Assembly (NCBI GenBank): GCA_002839605.1
Contig: PGYK01000003.1
Span: forward strand, 160,229-224,228
DNA length: 64,000 nt
Direction: 5' to 3'
Source of the DNA: Methanomicrobiales archaeon HGW-Methanomicrobiales-3
GTDB taxonomy: Archaea > Halobacteriota > Methanomicrobia > Methanomicrobiales > Methanospirillaceae
Numbering within the stretch: position 1 is the first letter of the stretch; each line of letters starts with the position of its first letter. Of this stretch, positions 45,078-53,162 are shown one piece after another. The notes beneath the pieces were generated by a model. The model was not told where the DNA came from and made no database searches. It saw nothing but the letters and a program-made list of their open reading frames with translations. Made by a program: the position numbers and the translations under genes.

Positions 45078-46580
45078 TCACGCCACGTCCGGCCACGCCA
45101 CCACGAACCGCCAGCCGGTCAGCGGGGAGGTCCGGAACTTTGCCTGGTACTGCACGCCCCCGTCCTCATACGATACGGTGCCGCTCTCCTGTGACTGAAT
45201 CGTCCGGAGCGCCTGCCCGAATGATGAGCTGGCGCCGATGGTGGTGATGTCGCGGGATATCTGCCCCTTCTCCGAATGGAGGGCAAACTTGTTCTCCTTG
45301 TCGATCGCGTAAAAGATGAAGGGGTCCCTGATCTCTTTCTGGAGCGCATCGGTCAGGGTGTCGAGATACACGGATGCCCCGAGGATCCCCGTAACCTTCC
45401 CGTTCTCCTCAACGGGCACGGCAACGATCGCGGTGTTCCTGCCCGTCGAATGGCTCACGACAACGGTTCCCACCGATTCATCCCCGGCCAGCACGCCCGG
45501 GAAGTAGGATCGGCTCATCAGGTTTGCCGTGGTGAGCCCGTCAATAATCGTGTAATAGGAACCGTCCGGGTTCGCGTACCATGTCCTTGCATCCGGTTCA
45601 TTGGACTCAAGAACAACGAGCAGTGGCCTGACCGTCTCCCAGCGTGCGGCCTTTGCATCGGATGTTACCGCCACCACCTCGTAGGTTCGCAGAACGACAA
45701 GGAGCCGGCTGTCGGTTGCCGCCATCAGGGTGGAAAGCGCAAGATCGGCCTGATCTCCGGCCGATGCCGGGACGCTTGTGCTACCTGCGGTTTTCATCCC
45801 GTACTTCTGCCGGATAGTATCGAAGGTCCCATCCCGCTTCATCGCATCAAGGGCATCCTGCCAGCGGGCAGTCACGTCATCGGGGGTGTCCTTGCTGAAC
45901 GCGATATACAGGTCAACTGACCGGACGGAATAGGCTGCCTGGAACCGTGAAGGATCGATCTTCTCTTTCTCTGCGATTATGACTGCGTTTCCCGAGCTGC
46001 CGAACCAGAGATCGGTCCTGCCGGCAAGAAGGTTGCGGAGGCATTCTGCCTCGCTCTCGCAGGTCTGGACATTCGTAAAATGGTTCTCCAGCAGGAACTG
46101 GTGACGGGCATCGTCTTTCACCACACCAATTGCTTGAACCTTCTTTGCCGCTTCAAGGCTGTCGAGCGTGATGCCACTGTCGCTCTTGGTATAGAGCATG
46201 TAATCGAACGTGGTGACGGGCCCGACCCACTTGAAAAGGTTCTCCCGTTCATCTGTTCGCCCGGTTGCATACAGGGCAACCGACGGGCCGGCAACTGCTG
46301 CATTGTACCCCTCGTTCCATGGCAGGACCTCAATGGTTGCTTTCTGGTTGAGGCGCGAGAGGATCCCGTTCACCACGTCGGTTGCCTGCCCGGTCACCAC
46401 ACCGTCCGCACCGACATAGTTGAACGGCGGGAGCTCTTCGGTGATGATCCGGATCCCCGCGTCCGCGGGTTCCGCTGCGGGTGACGGGGTGTCTGAGACG
46501 CACCCGCAGGAGAGTACCAGTCCTGCGATGAGGAGCAGGAGCCAGGAGAGGAAAAATTGTGAATGGCTGGGTGTTTGCAT
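45078..46580 (-). CDS. lipoprotein with solute-binding and cache-like domains
   Basis: 500 residues. The signal ends in a lipoprotein-like VLSCGC (Cys about 27). Residues about 40-265 form a periplasmic-binding-protein type 2 domain (IRIITEELPPFNYVG; DLWFGSSGNAVII; MKRDGTFDTIRQKYGM). Residues about 280-500 form a cache-like sensory domain (TWYANPDGSYYTIIDG; VGTVVVSHSTGRNTAIVAVP; GRFV-type end GWRFVVAWPD). No transmembrane output domain is present, so it is probably an extracellular ligand binder. Not next to a transporter. Confidence 0.8.
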   Translation of the reverse strand: MQTPSHSQFFLSWLLLLIAGLVLSCGCVSDTPSPAAEPADAGIRIITEELPPFNYVGADGVVTGQATDVVNGILSRLNQKATIEVLPWNEGYNAAVAGPSVALYATGRTDERENLFKWVGPVTTFDYMLYTKSDSGITLDSLEAAKKVQAIGVVKDDARHQFLLENHFTNVQTCESEAECLRNLLAGRTDLWFGSSGNAVIIAEKEKIDPSRFQAAYSVRSVDLYIAFSKDTPDDVTARWQDALDAMKRDGTFDTIRQKYGMKTAGSTSVPASAGDQADLALSTLMAATDSRLLVVLRTYEVVAVTSDAKAARWETVRPLLVVLESNEPDARTWYANPDGSYYTIIDGLTTANLMSRSYFPGVLAGDESVGTVVVSHSTGRNTAIVAVPVEENGKVTGILGASVYLDTLTDALQKEIRDPFIFYAIDKENKFALHSEKGQISRDITTIGASSSFGQALRTIQSQESGTVSYEDGGVQYQAKFRTSPLTGWRFVVAWPDVA

Positions 46581-47000
46581 CGTATATCACATCCCGAAAA
46601 TGACCAATGGTTTTCTGATCTGATTACCGGCTGCAACCTGAAAAATCCTCTGGTCTTTTTCTTCTGGCAGGGAACTTCTGGTTCTCTTTTTTGGCCGGAG
46701 GGCAAAAAAGCCCCGGGTCCTGTTCAGTACCACAGACCGGTTATGCGAAAGTGTGGACACCCGCAGTTCATCAGGAAGACGGGTATGATGCATCCGGACT
46801 AACCGGGACGGGTAGTACCCAGAAGAGAGAGGTACCAAAAATCCCTGGAATGGACACGACAGGATATCTCCTGTTGAGGAGGTGTTCACAAAAAAAAATT
46901 CAGATTATCATTGAGGGGGGCGGGCTTCACGGGGTCCGGCAGGAAAAAAAGATACCGGAAGATGCTGGTTGAGCTTTCCGGTCCGAAACGTCACGGGCAC
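46581..47000. other. gene-free intergenic region
   Basis: 420 bp between two minus-strand lipoprotein genes. No ORF with start signals, no repeat shared with other parts of the window and no strong hairpin were seen. It should contain the promoter of the 45078-46580 gene near 46590-46640. Otherwise nothing identifiable. Confidence 0.4.
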
Positions 47001-48671
47001 TTATAACTGGTCGGTGTAGATACCGGATCCCACGAACCAGGTATCGTCAACCGGCGCAACGTAACAGAGTTTCAGCCCGGCTTCACCATTATCCGGGTTG
47101 AAATACTGCACGTACACAAACCCTCCGCCACGCTGGGCAGCAGCGGACTCCCATTGGATAATTTTTACGCCATAGGTGTCGGCGAAGTCCCGCCGGTTCG
47201 AACCGATCAGTTCAGGCTGGAACGGAAGCGCAAGCGTAGTGCCGTTATAACCATAGGCAAAGATGTACCGGCTCCCATCGGCATAAACGCCGTTGAGGTC
47301 ATTGAAGTCAGCAACAGCCTTTTCTGCACCCTGCACCTGTGCGTAATCGCGGGCTGCTTTTACCCTCCCGACAAGATCGTCCCGTTCCGTATCATTGAAC
47401 CCTGCGGGAAATTCGGGCAGGTAGATCCCCGACCCGACAAACCATTCGTTGTCAACCGGTATGACAGAGGAGAGTTTGAACTCCTCCCGGTAGTTGTCTT
47501 CAGGGTTCGGGTAAATGTAGTAGAGCGAACCGCCGCCATTTCCCGCGATCTCAATAAGCCCGTCAATGAATTCAACGCCATTGGAATCGGTTATGCCGGT
47601 CCTTTTAGTACCAAGCAGCCCCTGCTGGTAGGGCAGCGCAAGGACGGTCCCGTCCATCCGGTACGCGTAGATGTAAAGTTCCCCGTCGATGAACGTCCCG
47701 TTGGGGTTATTGAACTCTTTGAGTGCTGCCTCTTTGCCGTGTTCCTTTGCATAAGAGGCTGCCCGCTGCACGAACAGGGTGAGGTTTGCAAACCGGGCAT
47801 CGGTCGTGCCGGATACCGGTGTCGGGGCACGTACGGTCTTCAGATCAGTTTCATCTGCAAAACCCGTGACTACCACCCGCCACGAGGTCCCGTCGATCCC
47901 TGCAGTTTCCCAGACCGCGGTCTTGGTCACGTTCCGGTTCCAGTCACGGTCCCGGAAGGTGTAAGTCCCGGTTCCGGACGGCTCCTGCACAATCCGGGAA
48001 AAAATTGCCTGAAGGGCGGGATCCGCGTACGCCGGATCGGTGAAGAGATTTTTGCCAATCTCTTCTTTGGTTGTATCGTAAATTACCGTTCCGTCCACCT
48101 GTGTCACCCAGACATCGTACGCAGTGCCATTGATGATGGGCAGGATCTGCCGGCCGAGGAACACATCCGGAGCGTAGGTGATGTCGGTATAACCGAGATA
48201 TTCTGCTGAAGGGGAGAAAACGGGGTAACTCTGCGAGACACCGGTGAACCCTTCTGCCATCAAAAAGACCCCGCTGATGATCGGTGCCTGTTTTGTGTTC
48301 GCATCTTGTACCTGAGACTGCCAGCTCAAATCCTCACCGACAATTCCGGCATAGTTTTCAGGCGCTGCAGCAAGGACAATCCCTTCTTTTGAAATAACAA
48401 GGGATGAGACCGCCCACGGGTGGCGGAGAAGGTTCCTTGCAAGTATCGCCTCCGCTTCCCGTCCCGTAAGACCCGTTTCTGAAAGGGCGAGGGAATTGTT
48501 TCGTATCCCATCCTTAAGCTCGCCGAGACCTGCATTGATGGATGTTGCAACCGTATCTGCAACGGCCACCATATCGTCGTTCTGCATCCCGGCAACCGTA
48601 TCAGTGCACCCGGTCACGGCAACCAGCGCAGTAAGGATCAAAAAAATTCCCAGAATATGAACTACCTTCAT
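47001..48671 (-). CDS. multi-cache-domain lipoprotein
   Basis: 556 residues. Lipobox ALVAVTGC, Cys about 22. The N-terminal region (about 35-290) reads as a double-cache sensor (GVSQSYPVFSPSAEYLGYTD; YDVWVTQVDGTVIYDTTKEE). Two further single-cache-2-like modules follow (about 290-425 and 430-556), each with a Lys/Ala-rich helix then ADGxxYIFAYxxxGTxLALPFQ and ending DxxWFVGSGIY. No transmembrane signalling part, so a soluble-facing extracellular sensor or binder. Second lipoprotein of this kind in a row, hinting at a shared environmental role. Confidence 0.82.
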   Translation of the reverse strand: MKVVHILGIFLILTALVAVTGCTDTVAGMQNDDMVAVADTVATSINAGLGELKDGIRNNSLALSETGLTGREAEAILARNLLRHPWAVSSLVISKEGIVLAAAPENYAGIVGEDLSWQSQVQDANTKQAPIISGVFLMAEGFTGVSQSYPVFSPSAEYLGYTDITYAPDVFLGRQILPIINGTAYDVWVTQVDGTVIYDTTKEEIGKNLFTDPAYADPALQAIFSRIVQEPSGTGTYTFRDRDWNRNVTKTAVWETAGIDGTSWRVVVTGFADETDLKTVRAPTPVSGTTDARFANLTLFVQRAASYAKEHGKEAALKEFNNPNGTFIDGELYIYAYRMDGTVLALPYQQGLLGTKRTGITDSNGVEFIDGLIEIAGNGGGSLYYIYPNPEDNYREEFKLSSVIPVDNEWFVGSGIYLPEFPAGFNDTERDDLVGRVKAARDYAQVQGAEKAVADFNDLNGVYADGSRYIFAYGYNGTTLALPFQPELIGSNRRDFADTYGVKIIQWESAAAQRGGGFVYVQYFNPDNGEAGLKLCYVAPVDDTWFVGSGIYTDQL

Positions 48672-48860
48672 AGCGTTTGTGTTGCCGGTGATTGCCTATG
48701 AATATTTTCAAAAAAACCGGGGAAGACCGGCTCGTCGTGCCGCTTCGCCTCCCTGCATCGCGTCACCTGCATCGCGTCACCTGCATCATCATCCTGGTTT
48801 TTTTAAAAGAGTGTTAGGGCGATTGTCTCGCGTTTGAACGGGATCCCCCGCATACGTCCG

Positions 48861-48921
48861 GGTATCATTAAATACCGGGACCTGGTAATAATTGACTGAC
48901 TAGTCAATTTATGGTGAGACC
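48861..48921 (+). promoter_or_regulatory. promoter and palindromic operator of AKR-TetR-ABC operon
   Basis: A TATA-like TTAAATAC (48868-48875) lies inside a GGTAT...ATACC inverted repeat. About 25 bp downstream is ATTGACTGACTAGTCAAT (48891-48908), an 18-bp palindrome with 7-bp arms placed over the expected transcription start. GGTGAG precedes the ATG at 48922. Position and symmetry suit repression by the TetR protein encoded in the same operon. Confidence 0.65.
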
Positions 48922-50154
48922 ATGTTATACCGAAAAGTTCCCAAGACCGGTGACGAACTCTCGATCCTCGGCTTCGGCTGCATGCGGTTCCCTGCTAAGG
49001 GGCGGGGGATCGATGAGGAGCGGGCGATCCGGCAGATCCGGCACGCGATTGATAACGGGGTCAATTACGTTGACACGGCGCCCGTGTACCACATGGGGAA
49101 GAGCGAGAAAATCCTTGCAAAAGCCCTCGCGGACGGATATCGTGAGAAGGTAAAGATCGCAACCAAGATGCCGCACTGGTCGGTTGTTACCCGGGAGGAC
49201 ATGGACCGGATCCTAAACGAGCAGCTCGCAACCCTCCGGACGGACCACATCGATTATTATCTTCTCCACACGCTCAACGGTTCCGCCTTTTCCCGGCTCG
49301 TCAGCCTTGGCGTCCTGGAATTTCTCGATGCCGCAAAGAAGGATGGCCGGATCAGAAATGCCGGCTTCTCGTTCCATGCAACGCTTGCCGAGTTTAAGGA
49401 GATCGTGGATGCATACCCGTGGGAGTTCTGCCAGATCCAGTACAATTATCTTGACGAGACGAACCAGGCCGGGACCGAAGGCCTGCAGTACGCAGCAGGC
49501 AAGGGGCTTGCCATCGTCATCATGGAACCCCTGCGGGGAGGCAACCTCGGGGGGCGGATGCCGGAATCCGTGCAGGCGATCTGGGATGCTGCGCCCGTCA
49601 GGCGGTCACCCGCAGAATGGGCGTTGCGCTGGGTGTGGGATCACCCCGAAGTCACGGTCGTCCTCTCGGGCATGAACGAGGAGGCGCATATCGATGAGAA
49701 CCTCAAAGCTGCAGAGACGGCACTTCCCGGTTCGCTCTCAGCAGGTGAACGGGCCATGATCGATGCTGCCCGGGATGAGTTCCGGCGCCTGATGAAAGTC
49801 GGCTGCACGGGCTGCGGGTACTGCATGCCCTGCCCGTTCGGGGTGGACATCCCCGGCTGCTTTGCCGGGTATAACGCCCGCCATCTCTTCCCCCATGATC
49901 CAGCAGGCAGGTTCCAGTACATCGGCCGGCACAGCGGGCTGATGGGGCAGGTATCGTATGCCGGGCTCTGCCGGAACTGCGGAAAGTGTGCGAAAGTATG
50001 CCCGCAACACCTGCCCATACCGGAACTCATGAACCATGTTGCAAAGGAGATGGACGGTCTTGTCATCCCGGTGGTGGTTCCTTTCCTGAAGGCCGGGCTG
50101 TGGGCAATGAACAAGGCAGGAGCGGTGAAGCGTGCGATCCTAGGAGCGAAGTGA
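48922..50154 (+). CDS. aldo/keto reductase with C-terminal 4Fe-4S clusters
   Basis: 410 residues. The AKR barrel (about 1-290) has GFGCMRFP at its start, the catalytic set DTAPVYHMGKSE, KIATKMP and YYLLH. The C-terminal extension (about 290-400) carries Cys clusters CTGCGYCMPCPFGVDIPGC and CRNCGKCAKVCPQ, typical of ferredoxin-like 4Fe-4S binding, a common form in anaerobes. First gene of a four-gene coupled operon with its own TetR regulator and an ABC exporter, which suggests a detoxification or stress role (inference). Confidence 0.92.
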   Translation: MLYRKVPKTGDELSILGFGCMRFPAKGRGIDEERAIRQIRHAIDNGVNYVDTAPVYHMGKSEKILAKALADGYREKVKIATKMPHWSVVTREDMDRILNEQLATLRTDHIDYYLLHTLNGSAFSRLVSLGVLEFLDAAKKDGRIRNAGFSFHATLAEFKEIVDAYPWEFCQIQYNYLDETNQAGTEGLQYAAGKGLAIVIMEPLRGGNLGGRMPESVQAIWDAAPVRRSPAEWALRWVWDHPEVTVVLSGMNEEAHIDENLKAAETALPGSLSAGERAMIDAARDEFRRLMKVGCTGCGYCMPCPFGVDIPGCFAGYNARHLFPHDPAGRFQYIGRHSGLMGQVSYAGLCRNCGKCAKVCPQHLPIPELMNHVAKEMDGLVIPVVVPFLKAGLWAMNKAGAVKRAILGAK

Positions 50155-50155
50155 G

Positions 50156-50788
50156 ATGGCCGGGCCGGGAAGCGACAGGAAAGAGGCGATCCTGAACACG
50201 GCGCTCACCCTCTTTGTTACGCGGGGTTTCTACGGGACGCCAACCTCGCTCATCTCGAAGGAGGCCGGTGTAGCGACCGGTACGCTCTTTTTTTATTTCA
50301 AAACAAAAGAAGAACTCATCGACACCCTGTACCTGCGGATCAAGGCTGAAGCTGCTGCGGCCATGCGAAGGGGACTTGATGATGAGCAGGATACTCAAGG
50401 GAGGCTCCGGCGTCTCTGGGTTAATGCCGTGGAATGGGGGATAAAAAATCCTGCAAAGATGCAGTTCATGGAACAGTTTGCCCATTCGCCGTTTGTCTCC
50501 ACGACCGCCCACGAGGAAGGGCTGTCCCGGTTCTCGTTCCTGCACGAGTACGTGCTGCAGGGAATCCGTGAGGGTGTCATCCGTAACTCTGATCCATCCC
50601 TGCTCTTCTGCATGATGGCATCAACGCTCGCGAGCGTGATCGCCCGGGTGGCGGAAGTTGACGATCCGGAGGTACGGCGCACCATCATTGAACAGGGCAT
50701 GGACTTTGTCTGGAACGGGTTACGGGCAGAAGGGGTTCCGAGAGAGAAGAAGAGCAGGAGATCAACAAGGGAAACGGTGATACCATGA
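50156..50788 (+). CDS. TetR-family transcriptional regulator
   Basis: 210 residues. The N-terminal HTH (about 8-55) has ILNTALTLFVTRGFYGTPTS and the recognition-helix region ISKEAGVATGTLFFYFKTKE, typical of TetR. The C-terminal helical domain (about 70-190) would bind a small ligand. Its ATG starts 1 bp after the AKR stop and its TGA overlaps the next ATG (ATGA). The palindrome at 48891-48908 upstream of the operon is the likely binding site. Confidence 0.92.
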   Translation: MAGPGSDRKEAILNTALTLFVTRGFYGTPTSLISKEAGVATGTLFFYFKTKEELIDTLYLRIKAEAAAAMRRGLDDEQDTQGRLRRLWVNAVEWGIKNPAKMQFMEQFAHSPFVSTTAHEEGLSRFSFLHEYVLQGIREGVIRNSDPSLLFCMMASTLASVIARVAEVDDPEVRRTIIEQGMDFVWNGLRAEGVPREKKSRRSTRETVIP

Positions 50789-51510
50789 CAACGATACTGG
50801 AAGCACAGGGATTATGCAAAAACTATGGCGACGTTGCCGCTGTCGATGCGGTCTCGCTCAGCGTACAGGAAGGAGCGCTCTTTGGCCTGCTTGGCCCGAA
50901 CGGCTCCGGCAAGACGACCATGATCAAGATGCTGACCGGGCAGGTCCGGCCTACGGGCGGCTCGGCAACGGTTCTCGGGCTTGACGTGACGAGAGATCCT
51001 GTCGAGGTCCGGAACCGGGTGGGGATCATCCCCGAGCAGGAGACACCCCCGAGTTTCCTCACCTCCATGGAGTATCTCCGGTTTGTCGGTGCGGTCCGGA
51101 AGATTCCCGATCTTGAGTCAAAGGCGGACTGGTGGTTCGACTTCCTTGAATTCCGGGACAAAAGAGATGTGCTCTGCAAGGATCTCTCGCGGGGCACGCG
51201 GCAGAAACTGATGTTTGCGCAGGCGTTCATCCACGAGCCGGCCCTTGCCCTCATCGATGAGCCGCTCATCAACTTTGACCCGATCATGCAGGACGTGGTC
51301 AAGGAGTACCTTGCGGGTTATGTGAAGAACGGCAGGACCATCTTCCTCTCAACGCACATCCTTGAGGTGGCAGAGGAGATCTGTAGTGAGTTTGCCATCC
51401 TGCACAAGGGAAAACTTCTGCACACCGGCCCGGTTGCCGAACTGACCGGAAGGGGCGAACACCTCCCGCAGTTCTTCCTCTCGCTTGTCCGGAAGGGTAA
51501 ACATGTTTGA
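50785..51510 (+). CDS. ABC transporter ATP-binding protein
   Basis: 241 residues. Walker A GLLGPNGSGKTTMIKML, Q-loop region IIPEQETPPSFLT, a signature variant LSRGTRQKLMFAQAF, Walker B LALIDEPLIN and switch His in LSTHILEVAEE. It is coupled to the TetR gene before and to the permease gene after (8-bp overlap), so the ATPase and permease form an exporter of the ABC-2 type. Confidence 0.93.
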   Translation: MTTILEAQGLCKNYGDVAAVDAVSLSVQEGALFGLLGPNGSGKTTMIKMLTGQVRPTGGSATVLGLDVTRDPVEVRNRVGIIPEQETPPSFLTSMEYLRFVGAVRKIPDLESKADWWFDFLEFRDKRDVLCKDLSRGTRQKLMFAQAFIHEPALALIDEPLINFDPIMQDVVKEYLAGYVKNGRTIFLSTHILEVAEEICSEFAILHKGKLLHTGPVAELTGRGEHLPQFFLSLVRKGKHV

Positions 51511-52909
51511 GCTCTTCATCGCGATGGTAAAAGAGGAGTGGCGGATGCACTCCACCATGTTCGGGAGCCTCTCCTTTGCCCTCTTCCCGGTGATGATCTT
51601 CGGGATCGCGTTCATGGGGGCATTCCTGCTGCCGCTGGTACGCACAACCCTCCCTGCCGGCAACCTGTCGATCATCATTCATTCGAGTTTCCTCCTCCTC
51701 GGGTTCATGGTCGGGGCGTTCGGTCTGCTCGGCAACGAAGTGATGAACCGCCGGTTCGGGCAGGCAAGCCTTCTTGCCTACTCTGCCCGGAGCCTGCCGC
51801 TCTCTGAGGCGCACATCTTTGCAACCTTCGTTGTCAAGGACGTGGTCTACTACTTCTTCCTCTGGGTCTTCCCCTTCGGGCTCGGATATCTCATTGCATC
51901 GCCGTTCATCGGTGCCACGCTCGCGTCAGCCCTGCTCCTCCTCCTGACCCTGACGCTTGCGTTCCTCTACGGGCTCTGCACCGTCTTCTTCCTCTCGGCA
52001 CTCTATGCCCGGTCCCGGTCACTCCTGTTTGGGGCAATGATCCTGCTTGGCGCCGCGTGGGGTTCGGTTGTTCTCTTCACCGGGATCAACCCGGCACACT
52101 TCTTCCCGCCGATCCTCCTCTACGCTGCCTTCTCGTGGACGAGCCTTGCCGTCTCGGTAATCGTCCTCTCCATCCTGTTTGCTCTCTCCGTCCTGCTCTT
52201 CAGCCCTGAACAGACCGGCACCACAAAAGAGTTCCGGGATGCTTTCGCCCCGCTTCACCAGAAGTTCGCCTTCCTCCCCGATCCCCCGCTTGCTGCAAAG
52301 GATATGATCGACCTGTACCGGAGCGGGAGCGCAATCGGCCAGACGCTCTTCTCGTTCCTGATCCCGCTTGCGGTGATCTGGTTCTTCCTCTCCTTCCTTG
52401 GCCCGTACCTGCCCCCGCATGGGCTCATCTTCCTGTTTGCCATCGTCACCGGCGTCATTGCGTCGACCATGTACACGTGGGTCACGATGTTTGACTCGTT
52501 CGGGCCCTATGCCTGCCTGCCGGTTGCCGTGAGCCGGCTCATCAGCGGGAAGATCACGACGTTCTCCCTCCTGCAGGTTGTTCCCGTCCTCTTCATTGCG
52601 GCGGTTGCCTTCCTTGCCGGGGAGGCTGCAAACATCATCCCTGCCGTGGTGCTCTGCCTTGCAGTCTCGTTCTACGCTGCGGGGGTCATGGTCTGGCTGA
52701 CCGGCCTCTCCCCGAACGTGCTCGTCTATGACGTGAAGGTGCTCTTTGTGTACCTCGTCCTCATCGGGATCGTTCTTACGATCTTCTCGGCTCTCGCGTT
52801 TGCAGATCCCCTGTATGCCCTTGCATCGGCAGTCCTCTTCCTGCCGGCCGGGTATTTTGTCAGGATGGGGAAGGCGCGGTGGGATGCGGTGGATCCTTCG
52901 GGATTCTAA
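51503..52909 (+). CDS. ABC transporter permease (ABC-2-like)
   Basis: A 468-residue integral membrane protein with about 12 hydrophobic segments. The chosen ATG at 51503 has GGAAGGG 5 nt upstream and overlaps the ATPase gene by 8 bp; the longer ORF start at 51485 lies within the ATPase. The N-terminus MFELFIAMVKEEWRMHS is the usual cytoplasmic lead of such permeases. Last gene of the operon; MITE copy E begins 10 bp after its stop. Substrate unknown. Confidence 0.88.
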   Translation: MFELFIAMVKEEWRMHSTMFGSLSFALFPVMIFGIAFMGAFLLPLVRTTLPAGNLSIIIHSSFLLLGFMVGAFGLLGNEVMNRRFGQASLLAYSARSLPLSEAHIFATFVVKDVVYYFFLWVFPFGLGYLIASPFIGATLASALLLLLTLTLAFLYGLCTVFFLSALYARSRSLLFGAMILLGAAWGSVVLFTGINPAHFFPPILLYAAFSWTSLAVSVIVLSILFALSVLLFSPEQTGTTKEFRDAFAPLHQKFAFLPDPPLAAKDMIDLYRSGSAIGQTLFSFLIPLAVIWFFLSFLGPYLPPHGLIFLFAIVTGVIASTMYTWVTMFDSFGPYACLPVAVSRLISGKITTFSLLQVVPVLFIAAVAFLAGEAANIIPAVVLCLAVSFYAAGVMVWLTGLSPNVLVYDVKVLFVYLVLIGIVLTIFSALAFADPLYALASAVLFLPAGYFVRMGKARWDAVDPSGF

Positions 52910-52918
52910 AATTTTTTT

Positions 52919-53153
52919 GGTCTGAAGAAATCCTGCCAGAAATCATAGATTGATCTGCGATGGGGCCACGGGCGCTCGGGGTCTCATCGACCCTCGCCCC
53001 GTGGTGCAGGCGGTAAATGGGTACTTGAAACTGAATGATAGAACCGGGGGTCAAGGGGGCTTGCCCCCTTGGGATGCCTCCCCCTCTGGGGGAGAGAGGG
53101 GGTCATCCTCGCAATTCCACAAAATGACACCGTGGGAATGATTTCTACAGAGC
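52919..53153 (+). mobile_element. MITE-like element, copy E (220-bp module only)
   Basis: A 235-bp element between the ABC permease and a histidine kinase gene. The left end GGTCTGAAGAAATC (52919-52932) is joined directly to the module CCTGCCAGAAATCATAGATT that in A and B lies deep inside. The right end is GATTTCTACAGAGC (53140-53153). It includes the palindrome CAAGGGGGCTTGCCCCCTTG (about 53053-53072). AAATTTTTTT occurs immediately on both sides, a possible target duplication. Very close to the same module of copy B. Confidence 0.75.
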
Positions 53154-53162
53154 AAATTTTTT

